DNA of 64,000 nucleotides. Origin: Desulfovibrio sp. GTDB lineage: Bacteria > Desulfobacterota > Desulfovibrionia > Desulfovibrionales > Desulfovibrionaceae. Location: positions 1 to 64,000 of the forward strand of contig JAFQED010000017.1 in the NCBI GenBank assembly GCA_017415765.1. The letters are read 5' to 3'. How positions within the stretch are numbered: the stretch's first letter is position 1; the number at the start of each line of letters is the position of its first letter. A model generated the notes under the pieces. It was not told the origin of the DNA and ran no database searches. It saw nothing but the letters and a program-made list of their open reading frames with translations. The position numbers were made by a program, and so were the translations under genes. This document shows positions 7,302-14,890 of the stretch, in pieces.

Positions 7302-7922
7302 TCAGACCTGGCTGCTGACGCTGGGGCTTGCCTGTCCCTGCGCGCTGTCCACGGGCTGGCGCAACAGGGCAAGTGCCTTGCGCTGTGGCGGGGCGGCAAT
7401 GCTCTTTTTGAGTATCTGCCAGATACGCCTGTCACTGAGGCCATGACGGTTGGCCAGCAGGGCCACGGCAGCAGTACTGCTTTGCCCCTGCGCTGTCTGG
7501 CGGCTGAAGGCCGTGATGATCTCATACTGGCGCAGCTTGCAGAGCAGGGCCTCGCAGCGCGGTACATAGATGCTGGTGCCACCCAGCCACGGCAGCAGCC
7601 GGGTAAGGATCTGCCCGCCCAGGGCGCGGTACAGGGGGGCGTCTTCCGCAGGCATCCGCCGGGGGATACGCAGAGTTTGCCCGCCACAGGTGCGCAGCAC
7701 GCGCCACAGCAAGCCCATATCCTGCAGGGCGTGCCAGAGCAGCTGGGCATTTTCTGGCAGATGGGGCAAAACCTCCTGCCAGTGGCGGGCAGCGTCCGCA
7801 GCTGGTGCGGCCTGTGCATCCTCCCCGGCCAGTGGGGCTTGCGTGCTGCCGCTGGCTGCGTAGCGGCCGCGCGTCTCCTGCTGTCCCCAAGGCTGTTTTG
7901 GCTGACTGCTACTGAAGCGCAT
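7302..7922 (-). CDS. Mor-family transcription activator-like protein
   Basis: A 206-residue protein. The C-terminal part (about residues 95-185) matches the Mor/C activator pattern known from phage Mu: an LYRALGGQILTRLLPWLGG segment, TSIYVP, then a helix-turn-helix-like end (ALLANRHGLSDRRIWQILKK). Mor proteins activate middle phage genes. The N-terminal 60 residues are polar and Gln-rich. The start at 7922 has GGGAGG upstream, so the longer frame to 8096 is not used. It overlaps the preceding small gene by 14 bases and ends 5 bases before the integrase. A role in controlling integrase or element genes is inferred from that. Confidence 0.65.
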   Translation of the reverse strand: MRFSSSQPKQPWGQQETRGRYAASGSTQAPLAGEDAQAAPAADAARHWQEVLPHLPENAQLLWHALQDMGLLWRVLRTCGGQTLRIPRRMPAEDAPLYRALGGQILTRLLPWLGGTSIYVPRCEALLCKLRQYEIITAFSRQTAQGQSSTAAVALLANRHGLSDRRIWQILKKSIAAPPQRKALALLRQPVDSAQGQASPSVSSQV

Positions 7923-8130
7923 ATCTGCCTCCCCTGTTGTCGTTATGGCCGTTGCCGGGTCTGCCGGGGGCGTGTGGCCTGGCAGGGGGTTGGCCTTCCT
8001 CCTGTCCGGCCAGCAGGTAGAGATGTTCCGCAGCCAGCCGCAGCATGGCCACACGAGCCACGGGGCTTGCCTGTGGCAAAAGCTGTAACAGCTCATGGAG
8101 ATATTGGATATTTTTCAGGAAATCTGACAT
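7909..8130 (-). CDS. Small protein, first gene of the integrase operon
   Basis: A 73-residue protein I do not recognise. The first 45 residues are Leu/Ala-rich and helical (LKNIQYLHELLQLLPQ, VARVAMLRLAAEHLYLL). The rest is Gly/Pro/Asn-rich and looks disordered. The start at 8130 has GAGGTC upstream. The coding end overlaps the Mor-like gene by 14 bases. Its position between the repressor-operator region and a Mor-like activator suggests a Cro-like or accessory regulator, but no DNA-binding motif is apparent. Confidence 0.5.
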   Translation of the reverse strand: MSDFLKNIQYLHELLQLLPQASPVARVAMLRLAAEHLYLLAGQEEGQPPARPHAPGRPGNGHNDNRGGRYALQ

Positions 8131-8338
8131 AATTGACCTCAAAGCTGGCAAGAAAAGTTTGTGCTGACCGGTTTGGGGCTGCCCTCTTGCGGGTATTGGC
8201 AGGTTTTCGGCTTTTTAAGGATTACCAATGGTTCACGGGGCTGGGCATCCCGGCAAAGCCTGAAAAACTTGCTTTTTACCGGTGCAGACAGTATTTTTAC
8301 CTGAGCAGCACAGGCTCACGATATGCCGTACAGTTCTG

Positions 8339-8366
8339 CTTATACAAGTTTTCTGTGTTTTTTCAA
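8339..8366 (-). promoter_or_regulatory. Sigma70 promoter of the leftward integrase operon
   Basis: On the minus strand TTGAAA (8361-8366), a 16-base spacer and TATAAG (8339-8344). The -35 box lies one base from the 21-bp palindrome at 8368-8388. Confidence 0.55.
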
Positions 8367-8367
8367 A

Positions 8368-8388
8368 AGAAAAATTGTCAATTTTTCT
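8368..8388. promoter_or_regulatory. Operator candidate: perfect 21-bp palindrome between divergent lysogeny promoters
   Basis: Arms AGAAAAATTG (8368-8377) and CAATTTTTCT (8379-8388) around one central base. It lies between the -35 boxes of the leftward integrase promoter and the rightward repressor promoter, the expected place for the operator of the CI/LexA-type repressor encoded at 8443. Binding there could repress both. Confidence 0.6.
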
Positions 8389-8395
8389 GGTAATT

Positions 8396-8423
8396 TTGAC
8401 GCAAGTCCTTGATTCCTTATGAT
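8396..8423 (+). promoter_or_regulatory. Sigma70 promoter of the repressor gene
   Basis: TTGACG (8396-8401), a 16-base spacer and TATGAT (8418-8423). The -10 box overlaps the upstream in-frame ATG at 8419, which rules that codon out as the start and favours ATG 8443. Confidence 0.6.
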
Positions 8424-8442
8424 AAAAAAGGTGGTTTGCCGT

Positions 8443-9111
8443 ATGCCCCTGACCCCCGGAGGATCGCAGACGGGCTTTGGCCAGCGTTTACAGGCACGCA
8501 GACAGGAGCTGGGTCTGCGCAAGGCTGATGTGGCCTCACAGGTGGGTGTAAGCCTGACCACCATCCAGCAGTATGAAAACGGCCAGATGCCCAAGGGGGA
8601 ATTTGCCGTGCGGCTGGCGCGTGTGCTGCGCTGCTCACTGGACTGGTTGCTGGCCGGGCAGGGGGCACAGCAGCAGGATGCCCCGGACATCGGCCAGATC
8701 GTGATGGTGCCCATGGTGGAGGCGCGGCTTTCTGCCGGGGGCGGCAGCTTTGAAACCAGCGGCGCAGTGGAGCGGCATTATGCCTTCCGGCTGGATTTTT
8801 TGCTCCGCAAGGGCAATCCCGCCAGCATGGTCCTGCTGCGCGTCTCTGGTGACAGTATGCAGCCGCGCATCCTGCACAATGATGTGGTGCTGATCGACCA
8901 GAGCCAGAACGAGCCTGTGCCGGGGCGCATATATGCTGTGGGGGTGGAGGACATGGTCTATCTGAAGATAGTCAACGCCATGCCGGGCAAGCTGATCCTG
9001 AGCAGCGTCAACCCGGAATATCCGCCCATCGAGGCAGAGACCGGCGAGCAGATGGCCGACCTTGTGCGCATCATCGGCCGGGCTATCTGGGTGGGGCGTG
9101 AGCTGGAATAA
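8443..9111 (+). CDS. CI/LexA-type phage repressor (HTH-XRE plus S24 peptidase)
   Basis: A 222-residue lysogeny repressor. Residues 10-70 form an XRE helix-turn-helix (FGQRLQARRQELGLRKADV, GVSLTTIQQYENGQMP). The C-terminal half is an S24 peptidase domain with the serine in SGDSMQPRI and the lysine in MVYLKIV, the dyad used for RecA-stimulated self-cleavage after DNA damage. The start at 8443 fits the promoter and an AAGGTGG site; the ATG at 8419 lies in the -10 box. It is divergent from the integrase operon across a 21-bp palindrome. Expected behaviour is repression of the element and release by the SOS response. Confidence 0.88.
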   Translation: MPLTPGGSQTGFGQRLQARRQELGLRKADVASQVGVSLTTIQQYENGQMPKGEFAVRLARVLRCSLDWLLAGQGAQQQDAPDIGQIVMVPMVEARLSAGGGSFETSGAVERHYAFRLDFLLRKGNPASMVLLRVSGDSMQPRILHNDVVLIDQSQNEPVPGRIYAVGVEDMVYLKIVNAMPGKLILSSVNPEYPPIEAETGEQMADLVRIIGRAIWVGRELE

Positions 9112-9185
9112 GGTTTGCCTTTTGCTGTAATAAAAGCTATTATCCAAGGAAATATCCAAGGATAGTGTTTTGTGGTGAACAGGCC

Positions 9186-10154
9186 ATGAAGCTGGAAGAC
9201 GATACACGAGACAGGCAGAGTCTGGAAGAAGAGTTGCGGCAGACGCAGCGTAAACTTGCGTTTTACGAAACTGTCCTGGATGAACTGAGCATACCGGTTT
9301 TCGTCAAGGATGCGGACTCCCGCTTCTGTTTTTTCAACAAGGCCTATGAGGATTTTTTTGGAGTGCGGCGCGAGGATCTGCTTGGCCGCACCGTCCTGGA
9401 GCTGGACTACCTCAGCCCGGAGGAACGCGCCCGCTACCACGAGGAGGACACTGCCTGTATTGGCTCTGTCAATGCAAAGCACTACAGCACAGCCTTTGAG
9501 TGCCCCCACGGCATCCGCCAGACCCTGTACTGGACCAGGGGCATCCGCGTCCCCGCAACGGACGAGGTGGGGCGCATAGGGGCCATCGTGGACATCAGCA
9601 AGGAGTGGCGTCTGAAACTCCGGCTGGGAGAAAAGCTGCGCGAGCTGCGCAAGGCCAAGGATGAGCTGCAACGCCTCTCCCGCACCGATGCCCTGACCGG
9701 GCTTGCCAACCGCCGCCCCTTTGAAGAAATGCTGGAACAGTGCGTGGCCATGGCACAGCGTTATGGCTATCCCTTTGCCATGCTGATGCTGGATCTGGAT
9801 CACTTCAAGCAGGTCAATGACCGTTTTGGCCATGCAGAGGGGGACAGGGTGCTGCAACAGTGCGCCAACGTCCTGCGCAGCAGCCGCCGCAGCGAAGACC
9901 TGCCCGCCCGCCTTGGCGGAGAGGAGTTTGTCCTGCTTCTGCCCGGTTCCGATCTTGACGGGGCGCGGCAACTGGCCGAGATGATCCGCCTGGCTACCCG
10001 TGAGCGCGTCTTTTTGCCTGACGGCAGTGAAATGACCGTGAGCATCGGCGTGGTGGAGTACCGCGAGGGTGAAAGCAGCGAGGACTTTGTGCAACGGGCA
10101 GACGAAGCCCTGTATCAGGCCAAGCGCACAGGCCGCGACAGGGTTTGTGGGTAG
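9186..10154 (+). CDS. PAS-GGDEF diguanylate cyclase
   Basis: A 322-residue cytoplasmic enzyme that should make cyclic di-GMP from two GTP. A short N-terminal coiled coil is followed by a PAS domain (about residues 25-140, LDELSIPVFVKDADSRFCF) and a linker helix. The GGDEF domain covers the last 160 residues. The active-site loop is GGEEF, and an inhibitory RxxD site (RSED) sits five residues before it, so product feedback is likely. There is no membrane segment or signal peptide. The start at 9186 has GGTGA at good spacing; an upstream GTG at 9165 has a poorly spaced site. It is the first ordinary chromosomal-looking gene after the element. Confidence 0.9.
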   Translation: MKLEDDTRDRQSLEEELRQTQRKLAFYETVLDELSIPVFVKDADSRFCFFNKAYEDFFGVRREDLLGRTVLELDYLSPEERARYHEEDTACIGSVNAKHYSTAFECPHGIRQTLYWTRGIRVPATDEVGRIGAIVDISKEWRLKLRLGEKLRELRKAKDELQRLSRTDALTGLANRRPFEEMLEQCVAMAQRYGYPFAMLMLDLDHFKQVNDRFGHAEGDRVLQQCANVLRSSRRSEDLPARLGGEEFVLLLPGSDLDGARQLAEMIRLATRERVFLPDGSEMTVSIGVVEYREGESSEDFVQRADEALYQAKRTGRDRVCG

Positions 10155-10162
10155 GAACAGGC

Positions 10163-10191
10163 TTGTCAAAGCATAGGAAAGGGCGTATATA
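10163..10191 (+). promoter_or_regulatory. Sigma70 promoter of a candidate small RNA
   Basis: TTGTCA (10163-10168), a 17-base spacer and TATATA (10186-10191), starting 9 bases after the diguanylate cyclase stop. The -10 region TATATAGAAAGGG is identical to that at 56352-56364. Confidence 0.6.
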
Positions 10192-10197
10192 GAAAGG

Positions 10198-10318
10198 GAA
10201 CCCGATTCCTGCGGGAACAGAAATCGGGGCTGGCGCAGCGTGTTACACGCCCCGCACGGTTGCAGTGATAGGTTTTTTTCAACAGCCACGGCCCACCGCG
10301 TATGGGCCGTGGCCTTTG
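10198..10318 (+). ncRNA. Candidate small RNA of about 120 nt
   Basis: A strong promoter with no following reading frame leads into three successive hairpins: CCCGATT/AATCGGG (10201-10207 with 10222-10228), GCGTG/CACGC (10238-10242 with 10246-10250), and a terminator hairpin (10285-10313). The same arrangement, with the same TATATAGAAAGGG start region and a terminator loop containing CCCACCGC, recurs at 56329-56425. I do not recognise a known RNA family. Confidence 0.5.
10285..10318. terminator. Terminator hairpin after the small RNA, possibly bidirectional
   Basis: Perfect 11-bp arms GCCACGGCCCA (10285-10295) and TGGGCCGTGGC (10303-10313), followed by TTTGTT on the plus strand. On the minus strand it lies directly after the 23-codon frame at 10319-10390. 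Confidence 0.65.
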
Positions 10319-10390
10319 TTATCTGGCTTCAGTAGCCAGTAACAACGCCAGTGCCAAGGCGATAAGCGCAGCTATGATAAAACGCCTCAT
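10319..10390 (-). CDS. Possible 23-residue membrane peptide
   Basis: A short frame starting MRRFIIAALIALAL and ending in TEAR: two arginines, one hydrophobic helix and a charged tail, as in single-TM small proteins. GGGGG lies about 8 bases before the ATG. It sits downstream of tyrA and just before the terminator hairpin at 10285-10313. The frame is open for about 16 codons before the ATG with coding-like composition but no usable start, so it could instead be the tail of a decayed gene. Confidence 0.35.
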   Translation of the reverse strand: MRRFIIAALIALALALLLATEAR

Positions 10391-10512
10391 AGCTTTGCCC
10401 CCTTTTCTGGTCTTACGCCACGCCAGGCGCAGATCTTCAACAAAAAGCAGGGCAACCGTGCGGAAAGCAGCCTACACCAGCAGCTCCTCGTCTGCAATGC
10501 TTATATTTTCAG

Positions 10513-11271
10513 CTACTCCTCCCACCACCACTGGGCGCGTTGACACAGCAGGTCGATCTCTCCCGCTGCGGCCATGTTGAGCATTTGCCGGTACTGGCGC
10601 ACGGCCGCATGGCTGTGGGGATTGGCCTCAAACAGTCCGGCAAAGAGCGCGGCGTCCTCGGTCAGGTTTTTCTGGGCGGCCTGCTGGCGGCGGCGGAAGG
10701 ACGGCGTCAGAAAGGGCAGCAGCTCCTCCTCCCCTGCCAGCATGGCAAAATAGGCCAGATTGGTGATAAAGTTCATGCTCTGGATGCGCGCCATGGCCCT
10801 GTCGTGCTGGCTGGCTGTGCAGCGAAAGATACGGCAGCCCAATCCCCGGAAAAAATCCTCCGTCAGATCCAGATGCGCCTCCTCGGCCCGTGCGCCGGGG
10901 ACGATGGCCACGGGCAGGTCGCTGCCGCGCTCAGGGCGCGGGCCGAACAGGGGATGCGTACCCACTATCGCGCCGGGCCATACCCGCGCCATGCGGCGCA
11001 GGGGTTCCTCCTTAACAGAAGTGATGTCAGACAGCACCGCTGTGGGGGGCAAATGGGGACACAGGCTGTCCAGTACCTCCCCCAGGGCGGCGGCCGGTAC
11101 ACAGAGCATGGCCAGGTCCACCCCGGCACAGGCCGGAGCCAGGGTTTCCGGCGTAAGGGGTCTGTCCACCCCGGCCACTGTCAGCCCGGCCTTGCCAGCC
11201 CGCCGCAGCAGCATGGCCCCCATGCGGCCGCGTGCGCCGATGATCAGGGTTTTTGCGGGAAGTCGACTCAT
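10513..11271 (-). CDS. tyrA: Prephenate dehydrogenase
   Basis: Oxidatively decarboxylates prephenate to 4-hydroxyphenylpyruvate, the committed step to tyrosine. The 252 residues start with an NAD(P) Rossmann loop (IIGARGRMGAMLL). The catalytic half has THPLFGPRPERGSDLPV and the His in SQHDRAMARIQSMNF. It is a stand-alone enzyme with no chorismate mutase or ACT domain; here the mutase is fused to pheA. Its ATG overlaps the aroA stop by 4 bases. It is the last gene of the leftward aromatic operon and is presumably controlled by the leader attenuator at 15741-15894. No trp gene follows. Confidence 0.88.
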   Translation of the reverse strand: MSRLPAKTLIIGARGRMGAMLLRRAGKAGLTVAGVDRPLTPETLAPACAGVDLAMLCVPAAALGEVLDSLCPHLPPTAVLSDITSVKEEPLRRMARVWPGAIVGTHPLFGPRPERGSDLPVAIVPGARAEEAHLDLTEDFFRGLGCRIFRCTASQHDRAMARIQSMNFITNLAYFAMLAGEEELLPFLTPSFRRRQQAAQKNLTEDAALFAGLFEANPHSHAAVRQYRQMLNMAAAGEIDLLCQRAQWWWEE

Positions 11272-12689
11272 AGGATCTGCTCCCAGACATCCCAGAAGGC
11301 AGGGAAGGACTTGCCGACCACGGCGGGATCATCCAGCCGCTGGCGTACATGCAGACCGGGGTCACGCAGTTCCAGCAGGGCCAGCGACATGGCCATGCGG
11401 TGGTCGTTGTGGGCAGAAAGCCGCACCCCTTCGGGCAGGTGCGGGGCGTGCCACTTGCCGTGCCCCTGTTCCGCCAGACCGCCTGTGCCACTGATCAGCA
11501 GACCGTCCGAAAGCTGGTCAAGGGTAACGCCCAGTTTTGCCAGTTCCGTGGCCGGGGCCTCGATGCGGTCAGACTCCTTGAGGCGGAGGTGGGCCACATT
11601 GCTGATGCGGGTGGAGCCGCTGGCAAAGGCCGCCAGTACGGCCACTGTGGGCACAAGATCCGGGCAGGCCCCCATGTCCAGGCTGACCCCGTGCAACTGC
11701 GAGGGCCAGACGGTCACGGCGTCTGCCTCCATCTCAACACGCGCCCCCATGCGCAGCAGGATGTCCAGCAGGGCGCGATCCCCTTGCAGGGAGTCACTGC
11801 GCAAACCAGCCACCCGCACTGGCCGCTTGCCCAGCACGCCAGCCGCCAGCAGATAGGAGGCAGCAGACCAGTCCCCTTCCACGCGGAAGTCTCCGGGCCG
11901 GTAGCTGCCGGGGCTGACCCGTACCCGCAGGCAGCCGGGCCGGGCTTCGGCCAGTCCACGCCAGGCACCACCGGGCAGCTCCTGCCACGGGGCATCGGGC
12001 CTGGGGCGGGTCTGCACGGTAAACTGGATGCCAAAGTCTTCCATGCAGTGCAGGGTCAGGCCCACATAGGGCCAGGAGACAGCCTTGCTGCCGCTCAGCT
12101 CGATGGTCAGGGGGCTGCTGGCAAAGGGGGCTGCCAACAACAGGCCGGAAAAATACTGGCTGGAATTGTCCATGCCGATGCTGGTGACGCCGTGGCAGAG
12201 TTGCGGGTCAAGCCCTCCGGCCTGTAAAAGCAGCGGCGGACAAAGGGCTTCGCCCTCGTAGATGACGCCCGCGCCCAGGGCGGTAAGGCTTTGGCACAGC
12301 TCGCCCAGCGGCCGCTGGTGCATACGGCCTTCACCGTGGATGCGGAACAGCCCGTGCCCGGCAGCCAGCACAGCGGTCAGCAGACGGCAGGTGGTGCCGG
12401 ATTCCCCCACATTGCAGGACAGGGGCTTGCCCTGACCTCCCTGCGGGGCGCGGCCAATACCCGTCACCTGCCAGCAGTCTTCGCCGTCTCCTGCTGTCTG
12501 ACGGGTCAGGCGTGCGCCCACGGCCTCAAGGATGCCACGGGTGCGGGCAAGGTCTGCGCTGTCCAGCACATGGCGCAGGGTACTGACACCATCAGCCAGT
12601 GCCGCTGCAATACAGTAGCGGTGGGAGAGGGACTTGGAGGCAGGGGCCGTAACAGTGACAGGGGCGGAATGTTCTGCTGCAGCGTTCAT
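11268..12689 (-). CDS. aroA: 3-phosphoshikimate 1-carboxyvinyltransferase (EPSP synthase)
   Basis: Joins phosphoenolpyruvate to shikimate 3-phosphate, the sixth step of the shikimate pathway. The 473 residues carry the family marks: the PEP-binding ASKSLSHRY near the N-terminus, NVGESGTTCRLL at about residues 90-105, and LRLKESDRI plus NDHRMAMS in the last third. It is somewhat longer than the usual 430 residues. It overlaps tyrA by 4 bases and follows pheA by 11 bases, so it is co-translated with its pathway partners. The enzyme is cytoplasmic. Confidence 0.95.
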   Translation of the reverse strand: MNAAAEHSAPVTVTAPASKSLSHRYCIAAALADGVSTLRHVLDSADLARTRGILEAVGARLTRQTAGDGEDCWQVTGIGRAPQGGQGKPLSCNVGESGTTCRLLTAVLAAGHGLFRIHGEGRMHQRPLGELCQSLTALGAGVIYEGEALCPPLLLQAGGLDPQLCHGVTSIGMDNSSQYFSGLLLAAPFASSPLTIELSGSKAVSWPYVGLTLHCMEDFGIQFTVQTRPRPDAPWQELPGGAWRGLAEARPGCLRVRVSPGSYRPGDFRVEGDWSAASYLLAAGVLGKRPVRVAGLRSDSLQGDRALLDILLRMGARVEMEADAVTVWPSQLHGVSLDMGACPDLVPTVAVLAAFASGSTRISNVAHLRLKESDRIEAPATELAKLGVTLDQLSDGLLISGTGGLAEQGHGKWHAPHLPEGVRLSAHNDHRMAMSLALLELRDPGLHVRQRLDDPAVVGKSFPAFWDVWEQIL

Positions 12690-12700
12690 GGTTGGTTTAC

Positions 12701-13903
12701 CTATGCTTGCCCATCGTCGCTATGGTGTTCGGAGGGGTCTTCAATGCTCATCCTGTCCAGTTGCGGGCCGGTAGGATAGCTGCCCAGGATGCGGAAGCTG
12801 GTGCAGGAATGGCGCAATTCGTCCAGCAGGGGAGCGTGACGGGCATCGTCCAGATCGCTCTCCACATCGGCAAAGAAGACGTATCTCCAACGCTGGCCGC
12901 GCATGGGGCGGGATTCCAGCTTGCGCATATTGATGTTGTGGCGGGCCAGCATGTCCAACACGCTGGCCAGTGCGCCGGCCTTGTCCGGCAGGGTGAAGAG
13001 CAGGGAAGTTTTGTCTGCGCCACTGTGCCCACCGGGCGTGGGACGGGGCAACGCGCCGTTTTGCCTTGCGCTGGCAGTCTTTGGCCCGATGATCACAAAG
13101 CGCGTCCAGTTGCCCGGCTCGTCCTCGATATGACGGGCCAGGATGCCGATGCCCAGCAGGTCGGACAGTTTGTGGTGGCCAATGGCCGCAACGCCTTCTT
13201 CTTCCTGTGCGCGCCGGGCCGCTGCTGCGGTGGACTCCACAGGCACGAGGGTGGCATTGGGCAAATGCGCCCGCAGCCAGCCGCCGCACTGGGCAAGGGG
13301 CTGGGGATGGGAATAGACGGTACGCACGGCCGACATGCTGCTGGTATTGCTGAGCAGACAATGCGAGATGCGCGAGAAGAGTTCGGCCTGGATAAAGACC
13401 TCATACTTGAGGAAGAGGTCGAAACTGACGCCCACCGTACCCTGGAGGGAGTTTTCCAGCGGCACCACGCCCAGCTCGCAATGGCCGAGGTTGACCTGCT
13501 CGAATATCTCCGCAATGTCGCGACAGGCATGGAAGGTGGCCGCATGGCCCAGGTATTCCACCCCGGTGAAATAGGAGAACGTCCCCTCTGGCCCCAGATA
13601 GGCCACACTTTGCGGTCGCTGCATGGCGCGGGAGGAGGAAAGTATCTCGCGCCAGATGGCCCGGAGGTGTTCCTCCGGCAGAGGGCCGGGGTTACGGGCA
13701 GCCAGGTTGTCCAGCACCTCGCGTTCACGCACGGGCTTGAAGATAATGCCCGGCACATCGGCCTTGATGTGCCCTACCTCCTTGCTCAGTGCTGCACGCT
13801 GGTTGAAGAGCTGGAGCAGCTGCTGGTCGATCCTGTCGATCTCTCCCCGGATGTCGGACAGGCGTGCTGCCCCGTCCTGCGGGGGATGTTGTTCTGCACT
13901 CAT
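12701..13903 (-). CDS. pheA: Bifunctional chorismate mutase / prephenate dehydratase (P-protein)
   Basis: Converts chorismate to prephenate and then to phenylpyruvate, the precursor of phenylalanine. The 400 residues divide into a chorismate mutase helix domain (about 12-95, RGEIDRIDQQLLQLFNQRA), a prephenate dehydratase domain (about 98-280, YLGPEGTFSYF; LENSLQGTVG), and a C-terminal ACT domain (about 296-375). The ACT domain keeps the GAL and ESRP elements that bind phenylalanine, so feedback inhibition is expected. The gene starts 2 bases after the DHQ synthase II stop and is followed by aroA. It supplies prephenate to TyrA as well. Confidence 0.95.
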   Translation of the reverse strand: MSAEQHPPQDGAARLSDIRGEIDRIDQQLLQLFNQRAALSKEVGHIKADVPGIIFKPVREREVLDNLAARNPGPLPEEHLRAIWREILSSSRAMQRPQSVAYLGPEGTFSYFTGVEYLGHAATFHACRDIAEIFEQVNLGHCELGVVPLENSLQGTVGVSFDLFLKYEVFIQAELFSRISHCLLSNTSSMSAVRTVYSHPQPLAQCGGWLRAHLPNATLVPVESTAAAARRAQEEEGVAAIGHHKLSDLLGIGILARHIEDEPGNWTRFVIIGPKTASARQNGALPRPTPGGHSGADKTSLLFTLPDKAGALASVLDMLARHNINMRKLESRPMRGQRWRYVFFADVESDLDDARHAPLLDELRHSCTSFRILGSYPTGPQLDRMSIEDPSEHHSDDGQA

Positions 13904-13905
13904 GG

Positions 13906-14889
13906 CTAGACCTCGCGGATGTCTTCCTGCACACGCATACCAAAATGGCGGCCAGCTTCATCCAGACGGCAAAGCACACTGTCACCGGGCTTGAGGCTGA
14001 CCACGCTCAGAGGGGTGCCGTCCGGGGCTGTCAGGCGGATGGTTTCGGCATTCTGCAGGAAGACGGTGCCTGTCTTGCGGCCGTCTTCACAGTCCACCTG
14101 GGCCTCGATCAGCAGCATGGGCCGAACCTCTATCTTGACGCGCCCCAGGGTCGCCAGACTGGTCTTGCCCTCTGCGTCCACTATCAGCACTTCCTGCCCG
14201 GCGTGCAGTTCCCCCAGATAGGTCGTCCTGTCGTGCGGCAGACGGGTGTAGGCATGTACCGCCCCGGCATTCACCCGGAAGGGCCGCGCCGCCACATATT
14301 CATTGTGTTCCGTCTCGGCATGGACGAGAAAGGTAAAGGCACTGGAATTGCCCACCAGCATACCCTGCCCCCGTTGCAGAAGGGAGAGGGTATCCGCACA
14401 GACGCGATGGCCAAGGCCCACCGGCTCCACACGGGTGATGACGCCGGGCACAAGCTGCTCCCTGTCCTGGGCCAGCTTGCACTGGGCCACAATGGTCTTG
14501 AGTTCCCCAATGGCTTCGGGCAGCACGATGATACCCGCCACACCGCATTGCAGGATACCCGCCGCCAGCCGGGCCTCGTCCAGGGAACCGGCCTCGGCCA
14601 GTACACAGTCGCTTTGGGCCAGCAGGTTCTCTACGGGGATGACCTCCCAGCCACGGGCCAGCACCACGCGCTCACCCCGGCGCATTGCGGCAAGGGCTTC
14701 TTCTTCATCCGCCTTGGACAGGAGGCGGATGACGTTCAAGTCCTCATGCGCCCAAACCGGGCAACGGGAGAGCCCGGCCACCTGCTCCACCTGTTCACGC
14801 GGCACGATGACGGCGTCCACGCCGGATTCCAGTGCCAGTGTCACCTGCCCTTTGTCAAAGGGCACACAAGAAAAACAGACCTGTGCCAT
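13906..14889 (-). CDS. 3-dehydroquinate synthase II (archaeal type)
   Basis: Makes 3-dehydroquinate from 2-amino-3,7-dideoxy-D-threo-hept-6-ulosonate by oxidative deamination and ring closure, replacing AroB in the archaeal route first described for MJ1249. The 327 residues show the family pattern, including VIVPREQVEQV, ITRVEPVGLGHRVCADT and SFTFLVHAET-like segments, a conserved RPFRVNAGAVHAYT, and a C-terminal beta domain. The start at 14889 has GGGAGAAG upstream; a longer frame to 14940 overlaps the previous gene and is not used. It follows the ADH synthase gene by one base. The pair works in sequence. Confidence 0.92.
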   Translation of the reverse strand: MAQVCFSCVPFDKGQVTLALESGVDAVIVPREQVEQVAGLSRCPVWAHEDLNVIRLLSKADEEEALAAMRRGERVVLARGWEVIPVENLLAQSDCVLAEAGSLDEARLAAGILQCGVAGIIVLPEAIGELKTIVAQCKLAQDREQLVPGVITRVEPVGLGHRVCADTLSLLQRGQGMLVGNSSAFTFLVHAETEHNEYVAARPFRVNAGAVHAYTRLPHDRTTYLGELHAGQEVLIVDAEGKTSLATLGRVKIEVRPMLLIEAQVDCEDGRKTGTVFLQNAETIRLTAPDGTPLSVVSLKPGDSVLCRLDEAGRHFGMRVQEDIREV

Positions 14890-14890
14890 C

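Noticed and set aside
8958..10289. A 443-codon minus-strand frame
   Set aside because: Antisense to the diguanylate cyclase and running through the small RNA region; no coding features.
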